NCBI GenBank assembly: GCA_973895155.1
Contig: OZ316893.1
Location: forward strand, 22,506,001-22,570,000
Direction: 5' to 3'
DNA: 64,000 nt
Source: Marsupella aquatica
Taxonomy: Eukaryota > Marchantiophyta
A program made the position numbers and the translations under genes. The notes under the pieces are model-generated. The model did not search any database. It had not been told where the DNA came from and saw only the letters and a program-made list of their open reading frames with translations. Below, piece by piece: positions 1-12,858 of the stretch. The number at the start of each line of letters is the position of its first letter. Position 1 is the stretch's first letter.

Positions 1-2257
1 TTCAAAGTTTCAAAATCTACTGTTAAGAGTAACGGTTGAGATGGAGTACATGCCGTTAAAATTACATGGTGGAGATGCTCCAGCGAATGAAAGCAATGCC
101 CTTACTTAGGCTCGTGGCACAGTAAAGGTGAGTAATGAAAATCACTCCATTCGATTTGGAGGAAGTAGTGCACAATGAACAACCAGAGAATTGAAGAATT
201 AAGCTGCGAAGGAGTAGAACTCGCCCACTCTCTGTCCACTTTCCCTGCATCTGTTCTATTTTTTTTTCAGAGAGAACAAATCTTACTGCTGACATATGGA
301 TCCGGGTGAAGAGACAGGAAAAGCTGGTTGCCCAGTAGAAGTTTTCAGGCATTTGTTTAATGGAAGCTGCTACACTAGTGCAGCAGGTCTCTGTGCAACT
401 GTGCAACACAATGAAATTCATGCTATGCGACCAGTCTTGGCTGTGATGCATGTTACAGAAAACGAAGATCGGTGGAAAGCATACACACCACCCGAGGTGT
501 ACAAGATTCTTTTCTGATGTGAGCGGCAAAGAGAGCACTCACGACAAGACACCCAACTAAAGCATCTGGGTTTTACCATTTATGCATAAAGCTGCAGTAT
601 AGACGCGCAGGGGCTGTTGCTATGCCCGAAGGTTATGCGTCCTGATCCCCGTGGCTCAGGTGCATGCTATGAAGTTTGGTCCATGGAAAAAATATTTTCT
701 AGAGGGCAAAGTGAGACAGCTTCTGACAGACGGCTTTGTGAAACTGTGTCCTAAAAACTCGAGTCTGAAATTATGGCTTGATGAGGAGATAGGCAAACGA
801 AACAACTAGAAGTGAACAGCATCTGACAGCACAATTTGCTGGAATAGGACTACTCGCTAGCTAAGATCTTGAATACATGTATGAGGTTACTGTGTGTGTG
901 GCAACTGAGATTAAAGTCTTTAAGGACCTGCAATCCGGCTACAAGTCATCAAAGGATTCAAGGGGATTGGACTGTGGGCTTCTTGACAGGTGACAGGCTC
1001 CTAGGGAATTTCCTGAATTGCAGTCCATATTAATAATGTCAGAAAAGGCCCGCAAGGCGACTAGAACGTACAATCGTAGCTCCTTGGTTGCTCATTACTT
1101 TCTTCCTGTGAGCCGTCATATGAAAAGATGCAACATCGATCTTCCAATTCGAGGTGCATCTAATTCTTGCAATACAATTTTGTGGTTGTGATACGCTTCC
1201 AAGACAAGGGAGATTTGCACAGCCAGTAGAATTAGACACATGATTCAAGAATTAGAGAGTTCTTGGCGATGTAGAGAGAAGGGAATTTTCCTGACAACGG
1301 CATATGATATTTGTTACAGGTATGCAAAAGTCGGGTGAAAAGAGAGCAAGAAAGACAAGGAAACCTGAAACTCGTGATATGTCAGTCGTTTCCAGGAACT
1401 TTTACTTCCGAGTGACAAATGGCAACACTCCAGCACTCGGCGTATGTAGGAACAGCCCAAAATTCAATGATACCACAGTTTCGTAGAGTGTAAAGACGCA
1501 TTTCGCCCACAACCGACACACTTAAATGCGGATTCAAAAACAGAAAGGACAACCCAAAAGGCACAGGGTTTGCTACGGCAGACGAGGAACCAACAATACC
1601 TGACATGAACGGCTCTCGGGAACTCCTTCCTCACTAAATCCAGAACCACATTAGAATGTTGTCGGTTAATAATGGACAGAAGGCTTGAGAATCGCGAAAG
1701 GTACTCCACCTGTTCCTAAGCCGACCAGAACTGCCCATAGCAACAAAAAAACGCACATAGCAATACATATCTTGCAAAAGGGTCAAATACTGAAGTTTGA
1801 CCCCTAGGCCTAGTCTTTATTTCTTGTAATGTACATGTCTAGTCTACGTAACTAAATGTCAGAATCGGAAGACCGGTCCTGAAGTCTAGAGTACAAATTG
1901 TTATCCTGATTCGATGGACTCCTGTAGCGCTCAATCTTGCTATTCACTTCGCACCTTTGCCCTGCGTGAATCTCCTTTCCATCCAATAAGCCTCTTTTGT
2001 TGAAGAGGACCCACAAGTTTGTGTGCCGAGCTAGCGCATCTCCGGAATAAACAACCATGAAGTGCGATCTCGCCACATGTGTCCTGTAATTAACCTATTT
2101 GACCTCACAAGGGGAAATATAGGACTGCTCCATCTGCCTCGGCTCCTCCTGATGTTTCTCAGCTCATAATCTTGCCAGGATTTTAAACCGAATCACCCGT
2201 TGCAGAGGTTGGACTAAAGTCTCAATGCAGGACAGATTGCTTCGTGGAATAATTCGG
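1..2257. other. Unassigned sequence downstream of CDT2
   Basis: This stretch lies beyond the CDT2 stop codon and its proximal part should hold the CDT2 3' UTR. I recognise no gene. A 73-codon plus-strand frame at 296–517 and a longer minus-strand frame at 62–538 overlap each other. Neither shows a domain or motif I can name, and no neighbouring exons with good splice sites join to them. Confidence 0.4.
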
Positions 2258-5200
2258 TCATCTTAGAAAGGCTCCCGAATCCTTCTTAGTCTCTGATGAT
2301 TGAGGTTGTACACCAAAGTAATCTACAATGGTCTTTCTTCTCCTGGAAATGGACCCTGGCGGACTCAAAACTGAGGAAGGGCTCCTGTCTATTTTTGGTT
2401 GAGGGCTTTCCAGTTGATCTGCGTTGATGGCGTCGGGCGAGTTCTCCTTTCCCCCAGGGGAATATTGGAGAACTCTCAACCGTTTCGAGGAAGGAGTTCC
2501 TGTACCAATGCGATTGTGACTCGTTCTCAGGCTGAGGATGCCAGCCGTCGTCTCCAAAGCATTTTCAAATCCTTTTGTATTGGGTCTCGCAGCTTGTTCG
2601 TGCTCGTCTTGCAATTCAGAAGATGGCAAGAGAGGACGGGGGGAAGTCGGTGTGTCAGTTTCTCCAGCAAATGGCTGGACGCGGCTACGGGACTCGTTGG
2701 TAACCCCTTGTGCAAATCGGGGCTCATTCATGGTCCAAATTCGTACCTGCATCATAGCACCAGAACCTCAATTGCCAGACGCTGTGTTGAGGGAATTCGG
2801 GACGCATTCAGGCAATGCAGGCAACAGAGACTTGGAAATTCCGGAATGAAATCTTGAAGGTTCCACACTTACCGTGTAATCGTCAGAACAAGTGGCGATC
2901 TTGAAGTAGTCAGTTGGACACCTGGACAGGACATCATCGTGTTATGACCAAACATCAACGTCAGCTATCCACATCAATTGCATCCAGATAAACCATCGCC
3001 GTCAGCTTTTCAAGTGAACAATGTACCAAAACAATTCATAGGTTGGAACGAAAAAGCATTCCATTATCAACTATTGAGGCTTTCAAACAGTTCCACAGTG
3101 AGAAAATATGAGCTCGTACCACGACACAGCTGTGACTTCCTGATTATGGCCTTCCAAAACTGTCGGATCGTTTCCAGGGTCATCAACCTAGCACACGAAC
3201 AAACGGGAAAATAATCAGCTGTTGTCACAACTCGAGATATCACAACTTTCTTGAACTGACAAAGAGCAACCTGGCAATGTCGGTTAAGAATCTCGATGAC
3301 TGAGGAAAGAGACATACCTTCCAAAGGTAGGCATTGTGATCTGATGAACCACTCAATATGTGACTCCCATCGGGGCTAAATGCGGCCTGTGTAGCAAGAA
3401 AAAAGATTAGGCCCTGCAGGAGTCCGAGCTTTGCAGCTGAAATCCTACCTTCAAACCATTTTATTACTAATAACATACGGCGAGTTAGAAGCGGTCATGA
3501 TATTTGTTGAATTTAGAGATGAAAACACCATTCAGAAACAACAGCCCTAATTCATGGCCCTAAGATATACCTTGATGTAAAAAGTGCCCATCACGTGACC
3601 CGAAAATGTCCTCAGTGGGCCTCTCTCCGGCCGCATTACATCGTACATATATATCCTGTCAGTACCCAGAGCAAAAATTCAATTATTCCCAGCGCTTTAC
3701 CAGAGGCCCCGTCGTCATAAAGTCTGAGCTTATTGAGCAATTGGAAAGGATGCACAACTTGGAACTTCACTGGAGGAATGCTTACTTGCTGTCAACACAT
3801 GTTGCAATGAGGCGTGTTCCGGTGGGATCTTGTGATAACCCCGCAATCCCGTGCAATCTAATCCCCTGAAGATTTGCCAGACAAAACATATTTGAGACTC
3901 GAATAGTACGTGAAAACTCCACAGGTATGCTGAATTGACATCTTGGTCAACCTTGGCCAAACCGAAACATATAACGTTTAAGATAGACCTCTTCAAAGTA
4001 ACAGATATGCTAAGAACACGCAAAGGAAGAAACCACATCCATGCCTGAGGATAACACTTTCTTCATGAAGACATGACAATAAATTTGAATCACATTGGAA
4101 AGTCCAAAGATTCCCAATTGGGGCAATTGAACCCCAAACGGAAGTGGTTTAAAATGACCACTGCGCGCTTACGTTTTTCGATGAGGAACCCTGCAAAACT
4201 CCGCCTTCTTGTGGAGTTTGTGCAACTGGGACTTTCAGCTTCCTTGTGTCCCAATATCTTACTACCCTGCATTCGGATGATCAAGGCGGAGTTTCGGTCA
4301 GCTTCAATGTCTCTTCTCCAGCACTCCCATCGGGGTTGTAACGGCCGGGGAAGAAAAGATATCAACTTCCCTCTATCCTAATGGCTACGGAAGAACTGCG
4401 TCAAGTTAGTCAATTGACGAGAATATTCGCCAGGTTTCCGACAAGAATTTCAGGGTTCTTCCTTTGGGCCACGATTACAGCAAACTACAGTATACAGCAA
4501 AGGTTGTAGATAATACCACAGCAAGTGACTCACAAACAATTCATTGCAACCACACGAGACGTACTCTAGACGTCCCAGCCCCACCAGCGTATTCTAGAGA
4601 AAACAGAACATTCCAGACTATCGAAACTTTCATCCTGATGTCGGACTTCCTTATCGTTCATTGCATCGTTCGGTTTAGCCCTCAGTCTGAATTCTCTCGT
4701 CTACGTTCTGAGGACTCGCTCCGCTCCCCCTGAAATAGTTGATAGCTACAATCTGGTATAATTTTTGAGCAGGAGAGAAACATACCCATCATTAGCTCCA
4801 GCAGTGGCAACCACTCGTTCGTCTTTGAGATAGAGAACGGCTGTAACACTCCTCGTGTATCCCTGTAGGAACCAGGTACAAGACATTAGCGACGTATGAC
4901 GAAAGAAAAGCAGACTTCTTTCTTTGGTAGCAAATATTGGGAACCTGACAGAAAGATGCATAGACAATGGTGTCGGGTGATACCTGACGGCGACTGAATT
5001 TAGCTGTGAATCCTTTGTGGGCGTCCTTAACTTTTGCCACAGGGCTGTGTTCGAAGATTGCACAACAAGGGCAGAAAGCATGATGAGAATTGCCTTGATC
5101 CTTACTAGAAAGAATTCTAACTCGCTCTCAATTCGCAATTATCTGCTCATGAAAGCATACAACTGTAACAGCAACGCAACTCATCTACATCAACTGACCC

Positions 5201-7566
5201 GTATGGAACCTCGTCGCGGGCACTCTGCGCACCAGGAGTTCTGATGTCCCAGAAAGCAACACAACCATCACGCGACCCAGAAACAAAGAGATCTGCACTT
5301 GGCCAATATTTGAAAGGAAATTATTTACAAGGTTCAAAGTAGACTTCAGGCAAACAACGCGGTCACAATGCACAGAAACGAAAAGCACACCTTGACCATT
5401 TGGCGAGAAAGCAATTCTCAACTCCACCCATGACGAGGAGGAATAGACACTGTAAAGCAATCATTCTAGATGATTTTCGAAGTAAAGCGGAAATCAACAA
5501 ACTTCAAAGCATTGTAGTTAAACATCAACGATGTTTTTATGAAAGATAAGTCCAACTTTCAGCAAAGAACGTGACCCACCAGATTCGGTAGGATTGGCAC
5601 AGAGTGATTTAACACTGCCAGTATGGCCCTTCATCACGCCCACTTCCGTTTTGTGCTCAACGTCCCACACCTTGATCTGAATTTCACAGACGAGCAGGAT
5701 GTGATTGGGGTCCGCAATCCAGCTAGCTCTTAAAAAGGTAGAGCAAGAAGACTGATTGAAGCAGCGTCCTCTTGGTGAATTGCCAGAAGCACCAACGTCT
5801 AAGAAGCCAATTAAGCATAATGATGCATCTCACTAGCATTGGCCATCAATCAGAAGTTCATTCCACACTCACGGTTTGGTCTCCGGAAGCCGTCAGCATG
5901 AAGTTGTCCTCCTGCAAGAACACCCATACACAATCTGTGAAGAGGGAGTAGCACTAAAGCCTGCTATTGAAGAATTTCATTCCCTTCTTACGTATTAAAC
6001 GGGCAAACCTTTCCCCCACAGATAAATGAACTTGAGGCTCATGCCCTTTCTTGCAACAATAATACTTAAATTGTAGGGAACGTAGGACTAAAATGACCAT
6101 GTGGAGAGATCCCAAGGCCTGGCGAGTCTGCCGATCCCCAGAGAGGTACCTTGATCCAGCAGGCATCAAAAATCGCATTGGTATGTGCCAACCATCTTGC
6201 GGTTCGATTCCTCCCTGCGAGAACGAGAAACCCCGTAAGCTACGCGTAATTGGAGTGGTGTTGCAATGTGGTCGTGGAAAAAAGCGAAAACCCAATTCTT
6301 ATTCTGATAGAAACATACTCGAATCTCGGCAACTGTGCATTATCCCAGGGATGGGAAGACTGGTGTTGTAGATGTCGACGAAACCATCTTCATCAGCAAC
6401 AGCCAAGTAATTTCCATTCCCTCGTTCCTTCGCGATTACCAACAATTCAGATTTTGCCTCTTCAGGTTCAACCAACAGGTCTATAGACATTAAACATAGG
6501 AGAGATAACCCATCACGGAAAATATACACTAGGGTGCTCCCATGTGCCTCACAAGAATCAACGAAGCTGACGAAGGGGCAAATCAAAGGGATAGCTCGAC
6601 TCGTTAACTCTTCTTCGAATCTTACAAAATTAGAAGAGAAGCTTTGATCATGCTCGTGGCAACTACGTGAAATAAAATCTTGTTCAGGAAAAAATTCATG
6701 GGGTTCCTGTGCTTAACATGATGTTCGTTAGTACTCAGTCACTTTCTAACAAAGATTCCTACACTCTAAAATACCGCTTTCGCAAGGTTGAAGGCCAGTA
6801 GTACATTATTTAACATTGGGGTATTGGAATTGTCGCAAGCCGCTACGGATGTCAAGTAGAGCCATGAGGTTGTAGACGCACCTTCGTGAAAGATAAAGCA
6901 AGTGGTGGTGCCGGGACTCCCGAGTTTTCCATCATTATGACTCCGGACCTCGAATTTGTTCCATCTGACGTCCACGTCCCCAAATAGGGATACTCGAGCA
7001 CTGAATCATGCAATTAAATATGAATGAATGAATTCGAACAACCCAATGCGTACCGAATTGGAGCATGGGAAAATCGATGTCCACAGGTGGCCCAGAGTCA
7101 TCATTGCAAGGCAGACAAGGAGGTCAGCACAGAGGAGAATGACCTACTTCAATGACGACCAATCTCCCTGATATGATCTAAGTACCTAATGTGGTGACCA
7201 ACACATCTCTGATCTGACCTAGGACGACATCCAGAAACTGATTGCTGTAATCTCTGCGTAGCTACCCAAATTCTAATAAAAGAAGCTCTATCTCTGTTCC
7301 AATCTTTAGAGTCCTCAACGAATCTCGAAATGTCAAACAGCAATTGATGACGAATAATCGGACGAAAGGCGATGAGGTCTCACACTGATGCAAAATCTGT
7401 ATCTTAACACAAAACACGAAAACAAAACAAAAGAATTGATACCTTTATGGGGACGAATCTGCCGTAGGGTAAGCGACTGATACAGAGATCCTCGAGCCCC
7501 CGAAAGGGCTGAGAAACCTGGAGGCCGGGAGGGCATGTTGTCCGAAACCTTACAGTACTCCAGCAT
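2258..7566 (-). CDS. CDT2: CDT2/DTL, WD40 substrate receptor of CRL4 ubiquitin ligase
   Basis: CDT2 is the nuclear receptor that lets CUL4–DDB1 ubiquitinate CDT1 and similar proteins bound to chromatin-loaded PCNA. I rebuilt fifteen minus-strand exons that join in phase: 6964–6882, 6427–6319, 6214–6150, 5911–5873, 5676–5580, 5292–5199, 5044–4984, 4862–4786, 4266–4173, 3865–3786, 3655–3571, 3386–3318, 3187–3120, 2921–2873 and 2746–2258 (about 519 codons). In order they read WD40 blades such as YLAVADEDGFVDIYN, WLAHTNAIFDACW, FMLTASGDQTIKVWDV, LFVSGSRDGCVAFWDIR, SVTAVLYLKDERVVATAG, VVRYWDTR and KIATCSDDYTVRIW. Two WDxR boxes (WDIR, WDTR) are the family's DDB1 contacts. The tail of about 160 residues is Ser/Pro-rich and ends in a PIP-like motif. 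The N-terminus is unresolved: a candidate first exon is 7566–7441 (starting MLEYCK) and a candidate second exon ends at 7054. Family identity is very firm; the exact start is not. Confidence 0.9.
2312..2338 (-). other. PIP-box-like PCNA-binding motif at CDT2 C-terminus
   Basis: The last exon of CDT2 encodes RKTIVDYFG about 17 residues before the stop. It fits the PIP pattern (Q)xxhxxaa, with Ile as the hydrophobic residue and Tyr-Phe as the aromatic pair. Arg stands in place of Gln and a run of basic residues precedes it. A PIP box at the extreme C-terminus is known in animal CDT2, where it ties the ligase to PCNA. Confidence 0.7.
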
Positions 7567-8720
7567 TTTCCTCAGAGGGAAACCTAGTTGCTTTTCGGAA
7601 GCAAATACTGATGTGGTGAGACTTCAGCATCTTATACTGCCGATCCAACTTTATAGAGTTCACAGAATTCTAGGAAACATCTGCACAAACACAGGCTTAC
7701 ATCAATAAAAATATGTGAGTCAGTTTCTGGAACTGTCACATACAAGCAGCCAGTAGACCAGGACATAAAATTGCCCAAAACTTCCTTCAGTGAGAAGGAT
7801 AAGTGAAGGTGAATTTCGCAAAATTAGAAGTTTCCCGGGTAAGTATTCCCACCAGAGTTGTTACCATGTTAGGGCACTCTTGTTCACACAAACACGAAAA
7901 CATTTTCATCTTCTATGTCCATAGAAGCCAAAGCAGGGCTCTTACGTAGGAATGCATCGGAATTCAGACCAAACTTGGCCCATCCGGAACACGAAGGCTC
8001 AATTGGACCCCCGCTCGGAAATCATCAGCTCATGACGACCAAATGTCTAATCAGGTCAGAGAACGGATGGGAAAAACGTCAGCGAGTCGTATGAGCTGAA
8101 TAACCCAACTTTGCTACTCCCACTGCCGATTAATAACCCACCCGTCTGCGTGGTTCATTCGACCCACCTGTGCACTCGCTGACTACCGAAGCAAGAGATG
8201 AAGTGCCCCAGTCCAAAACAGATTGAGCAATCAGCCCCCAATCAATCAGTCCACCACAGGAAGAAACGATGAATCATATCAAACCAGGCTCTTCTTCGAG
8301 TTGAATCCAAATGAAGTCTCTAACCCAACTTCTTTCACGAACGCTGCACAGCGATGAGAAGTCTATAGTCAATCCGTCCACTCAGATCAGATTCCATTGC
8401 ATCGAAAGCTCTCTCGCCAATCCAAGTTTGAGTCCCCTCCCACTTCTTCCAAAGTTGCCGTGAGAGATGACATACCGCAGACGGCGGGTGCTATGCCATG
8501 GAGTGGCGAGAGAAAAAAGCTCTCTCGAATGCGGAGATGGAGTCGAATGCGGAGATGGAGCAGAGGAGAGGAGAGGAGAGGAGAGCAAACGAAGGAGGAG
8601 AACGGGAAATTTCTTGAGGAGGCGGACTTGAAACTGGACGAGGAGAGACGAAGGCAGTGGAGATGGCGGGAGAGACGGTCCTTTCCATCTGTTTGAATGT
8701 GGGCCGTAGATCCAAGTCGA
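7567..8720 (-). promoter_or_regulatory. Upstream region of CDT2
   Basis: This is non-coding sequence upstream of the first candidate CDT2 exon. It becomes GA/CT-rich toward 8.5–8.6 kb. No TATA box is obvious, so the transcription start cannot be placed. The promoter assignment rests on position only. Confidence 0.35.
8525..8585. repeat. Short GA-rich tandem repeats upstream of CDT2
   Basis: Two perfect 18 bp units (TCGAATGCGGAGATGGAG) at 8525–8542 and 8543–8560 are followed by a run of about four GGAGA pentamers. Such purine tracts are common in plant 5' regions. Confidence 0.75.
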
Positions 8721-10109
8721 TGGACGGTGGAGCTATCCAGCCGGGTAATGCTCGTCTAAGTGCACGGTATGCACTACGGAATACCTCTAGGGTAAGCCAT
8801 GGCCATTATGAGGTGTAAGGCCACAGTATGTCGACCCCCATAGCTGTGAGACACATGGGAGACCATATAGTTCATAAATCAGACCTTATGTCTTTCATTT
8901 GACAATATTTTCAGGCCCTGTGTTGAATTTTGATTGGCCCACATTGACCCTGACAGGATTCCCCTCCTCCTGCAGCCCTCAAATGTGCTCAGAAACCGTA
9001 TAATATGTAATTAGACATTAAAATAGACCCTGAGATGTATCACTAGGCAAACACCATTATCATTCAACGAATGAACTCTGCCTGAGGGGATTACAGCCAT
9101 GGCCCCCAAGCCGCCATGGATTAAGCAGTGGAATTGGGAGTGTAGTTTTAATCCACTTATGACCTGAAAATTGCATCCAAATTTTCTAAGCCTCCAGGTA
9201 GGCTAGCAAGGGGGCCTAAATTTCACAACCCCCAAATCAGGCTAGCAGGGGGTAATGGCTCATAAGCATTGATCACAATACAACAACAAAAAGTACACCA
9301 GGGGGTTATGTGCATTGGACATCATTTATCTCCAAATGTGCACTTGTTTGTAAAACTTAATGGCTTTGTGAATTTTCACTTTGTAAATTTTGGTGCATTT
9401 TTGGAGAAGAGTATATTAATGTCCTGTTAAAAAAAGCATTATGGACAACTGTAGCCCCTCCAAAGGGCTAACTTCTTCATTTTTCATTTTCAGGGCATTA
9501 TGATACACAATGCACTAGCTATAAACAAGACATTACTATATTTAAAGTAACGACATGATCCAATGGAGGTGCAGATTTAAAATAGTGTAAGTGCGGCTTT
9601 AAAAGACTTTGGGGACACTTGTAACTTCTTTCCCCAAGGCAACTGGAGGCCACTTCTTGTTCTAAAATATAGACACCACTTCCATTTAATTGTAAACAAA
9701 ACAGTAAATTCTCTGGAACTGAATGTTTCCAAGTGAGAAACAATGGATTAATTATTTGGATTCTAGACTGACAATGAAAATTCTCATTCCTAGATGGGAT
9801 TGATGCTGCCTACTGGCCTTGTTTCATTGAAAGCTTTGATCCCAAGAAGACTAAATGGTGGTGGACACAGCAAATGATTTTGACTGAGCTTCAACAAGTG
9901 TAGTTACATTACAATTCCATGGTTACCCTAGCTAGTTAAAAATAACTCTGATGATGAAAATGGTAATGGTTTGAAACACAACTCAAAAGACATCTGGATG
10001 TTTAAGGCTAGTACCTTTCAAAACCTTAATAGAAAGTTTTTTTTTAGTATTGCTCTTAGTCTTGTGACTTTAGGGCTAACCGTAGTTAGGCTAACTCAGG
10101 TTAGGACTT
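8721..10109. other. Unassigned intergenic sequence
   Basis: No gene-like reading frame, RNA gene or repeat is recognised. Short frames here show no domain and no splice-linked partners. The sequence becomes AT-rich toward the LTR remnants that follow. Confidence 0.4.
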
Positions 10110-10345
10110 AGCTTAGGTTAGCAGTGATGCACGTTATATATAACCAGGGCTGATGTCAGCCCCTGGTGGATCTTCAGTTCATTGTTGGAGTGGAGCAAGA
10201 GAGAAGTAAAGGTCTCTTGCTTTCCCGTCGATGTAGCCTCAGTCGTGAGGTGAACCATGTACTTGCTGTGTCGACTACTTTGTATGGTGTTCACATGTGC
10301 ATGGTGTCTCGGGATAAGGATTATCCCCAACAGTTTTTGTCCTTG
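10110..10345 (+). mobile_element. Diverged copia LTR remnant, plus orientation
   Basis: A stretch around 10,190–10,290 reads like a diverged form of the LTR of the complete copia element at 11.9 kb: a CTCTTG motif, a cytosine-rich CCCGTCGATGTAGCCTCA block, GAGGTGAACCA and TGTGTCGACTA occur in the same order. A TATA-like run lies near 10,135, upstream of these blocks as expected in an LTR. The right edge may be the CCCCAACA near 10,330–10,337. No coding region accompanies it. Confidence 0.55.
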
Positions 10346-10411
10346 AAAGACACACCAAATAAGGCACCAAACCAAATTTTAGTCTCAAGGGGTTCACTAA
10401 GTATATATTTG

Positions 10412-10710
10412 TTGAGCATAGATGACAATTGTAACGACAAGCCCATGAACCATCCAACGCACAAGAGGCGACACAAAGAGATACGTGGTTCACCTCCACA
10501 TGAGGCTATGTCCATGGGAACACACAAGAGCTTTATTGCACTCTAGGCCGACCGACCATTCTAAGCATCCACAACGCAAGCTCTCCCTATCTCTCAACTA
10601 GCTCCGTAACAATGAGCCTAAGTTCCCCCTCTCCAAGCAAACATGGCTTGGGTATAGAGTGTGCACAACATGACTAACCTAACCAAGTCTGCAACTAAGG
10701 TTAGCCTTAA
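10412..10710 (-). mobile_element. Diverged solo copia LTR, minus orientation
   Basis: The reverse complement aligns along most of its length with the LTR at 11,872–12,328. It ends in the same CTATGCTCAACA and contains the same GTGTGTTCCC, GAGGTGAACCACGTATCTC and GTTGGATGGTTCATGGGCTTG blocks. It lacks the 18 bp repeat array. No gag or pol adjoins it, so it is a solo LTR or fragment of a sister family. It faces the remnant at 10.1–10.3 kb. Confidence 0.75.
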
Positions 10711-11866
10711 CTACGGTACAATTGTTATCTAGACCTATGAGTAAATTCTAGCAATATTTTGGGGTACCATGTGCAATCCTAGCCTAATATAAATAGATTT
10801 ATTTATAAAGAAAATATAGATTTCAAGAATATTTTACATTTTCAATATTAATAATCTATTTTACTTTACATAAGGTATATATTAGATAATATTCTATAAA
10901 CATGAGTTTCTAATAAAAAAAATGTATCCTACGATTTTTTTTTAAAAATTGTTAATTTCTATCAAAAATATATTTTTTGGATCGCCCGTGGTTCCTAAGA
11001 TTTTTGATAGTCAACCCCTGAGATTTTAGTATATGGATAGGTTTATTGTCTCTGGTTTTCTATCAAGTGTATGACTGTTGCGAAAGGAGTTTAATACTAC
11101 CTCAGAATTGCCACTTATTTTTCAATCAATTGTGTAATGCAGAGATAATAGGGAGGGTATCCACAATATCTAAGTAACAATTTTGGTCAATATATTTATG
11201 GTAGGGTATTTCAGATTAGTCAAAAGCTAACTTTTCCTTCGTATTATGAGAAGATTCTTTTCTTATTAACTTGTGATTTTGTGACCATCAAATTATGGTG
11301 TTCCTGTTGTGCAAGGAGCAGTAGAGATACTATAGTGGATACTTATACTAGAACAACATCCTAAACCTAAATGGTGTAAAGAGTAGTGCCTCAAATGGTG
11401 AGGCAAGTCAGCGTAGTGGACAATTCTATCTGCAATTTGAAAATTGTTCTCTATGGATTAAGAGTATTTGGTATGTATGTGAAGATGATTCCAATTAAAT
11501 CAGGAGTTGCATAAAGATAGGAGCAATTGTAGATACAATCATGCAGTTTCATAGTAAGCCTTCAATATATCCTCCATATATATATAGTTTAAGATTTTTC
11601 TAGTGCTTTTGTTTGCCTATAAGGTTTGTATTCCCCCTAGAGAGAAAAGTCACCATAAATGTATTATGTGTGCATTTTTTGGAAAATAGTGTGTGACCTG
11701 AAATTTATAAGAGTTGAATGGTATTTTAGATATTGTGTAAAACTCTATTATAAGACAACTAAGGTTACAATTTAATGATTGAACCTTTCTTATAACATTA
11801 ACAAGGGAATTTATATGAATAAAAAATATGAAGAAGTAGAAGGGGGGAGGGGCGTTCTTAGAGGGG
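10711..11866. other. AT-rich unassigned sequence
   Basis: This stretch is AT-rich with homopolymer runs and no supported coding region. It ends at the TTAAC target duplication of the copia element. Confidence 0.4.
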
Positions 11867-11871
11867 TTAAC

Positions 11872-12328
11872 TGTTGGGTATTTACTCTTACGTCTAGGTT
11901 AGGTATGACGTGGTTGGTACAACAACGTGGGTTGGTACAACTACGTGGTTAGGTACAACTATGTGGTTAGGTACAACTACGTGATTAGGTACAACTATGT
12001 GGTTAGGTACAACTACGTGATTAGGTACAACTATGTGGTTAGGTACAACTATGTGGTTAGGTACAACTAAGTTGCACACTATATCATAAGAGGCATGTGT
12101 GCTTGGAGAGGTAGAACCAAGGCTCATTGTTATGGAGCCACTTGAGAGATAGGGAGAGCTTACACTGTGGAGACTCGGTATAGCCGACGGGCTTAGAGTT
12201 CAGTAAAGCTCTCTTGTGTGTTCCCGTGGACGTAGCCTCAAGGAGGTGAACCACGTATCTCTTGTGTCGACTATTGTGCGTTGGATGGTTCATGGGCTTG
12301 CCGTTGCGATCGTCGTCTATGCTCAACA
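11872..12328 (+). repeat. 5' LTR of copia element A
   Basis: 457 bp, beginning TGTTGGG and ending CTCAACA, matched by the 3' copy except for one repeat unit and a G/A difference in the GAACCACGTATC block. A repeat array of about 18 bp units lies in its first third. Confidence 0.95.
11911..12068 (+). repeat. 18 bp tandem repeat array in the 5' LTR
   Basis: The unit is GGTTAGGTACAACTATGT with alternating forms (GGTT or GATT; ACTACGT or ACTATGT). Read on the minus strand it makes a spurious VVPNHx repeat protein. The 3' LTR has one unit more, which accounts for the 18 bp length difference between the LTRs. Confidence 0.9.
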
Positions 12329-12330
12329 AT

Positions 12331-12342
12331 TGGTATCAGAGC
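12331..12342 (+). other. Primer-binding site of copia element A
   Basis: TGGTATCAGAGC starts two bases after the 5' LTR. It is the usual plant copia site, complementary to the 3' end of initiator methionine tRNA. Confidence 0.9.
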
Positions 12343-12858
12343 ATGCTTGGGAGGTGACGTGTGTTCGTGACGGGATTTCATGACGGTTTTTCCAGCGTTG
12401 AGTGTTGGTGGATTTTCCAGAGTTCCATCGCATGGAACTTGGAGTTTATGGGCTCAACGGATAGATCAGGGCAAGAGCTTTCTAACGGTGTGAAGAAATC
12501 GTTGAACGGAGCTCGTGGTGCAGAGAGATCTAAGTTTTCGTCGTTCTGGATTTTGTGAAGAAAGTTGGCAATCGACTCAGAGGGAGAAGCGTCAAGTGTT
12601 TTGACTCAACGGAGAGATTGAGGCAAGATGATTGTTTTTGAGTCCGGGATTGGCTCTTTGATGCAAAGAGGAAGGCTAAGCAAAATCAATTACCTTGTTG
12701 GACTTGGTGACGGTACCAAGTGCAATTGATCAACATTCGTTGTTGACAAGGGGCAGAGAGAGGAGCAGGAGGAAGAGCACGTGACACCGATACCATCACC
12801 GGTGCGGCGTGTGGTGGAGGAAGCAGTACTACTACCGGAGCTCACGGTAAAGAAGAAG

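Noticed and set aside
5340-5460. WD40-like phrase AFSPNGQG as an extra CDT2 exon
   Set aside because: The exons on either side (5,676–5,580 and 5,292–5,199) join in phase without it and reproduce the family sequence, so it lies in an intron.
11911-12068. CRISPR-like array
   Set aside because: Repeats are contiguous 18 bp units without spacers, inside an LTR of a plant retrotransposon.
11894-12127. VVPNHx repeat protein on the minus strand (also 17,203–17,454)
   Set aside because: A translation of the 18 bp LTR repeat. Since 18 is a multiple of three, the frame stays open by arithmetic.
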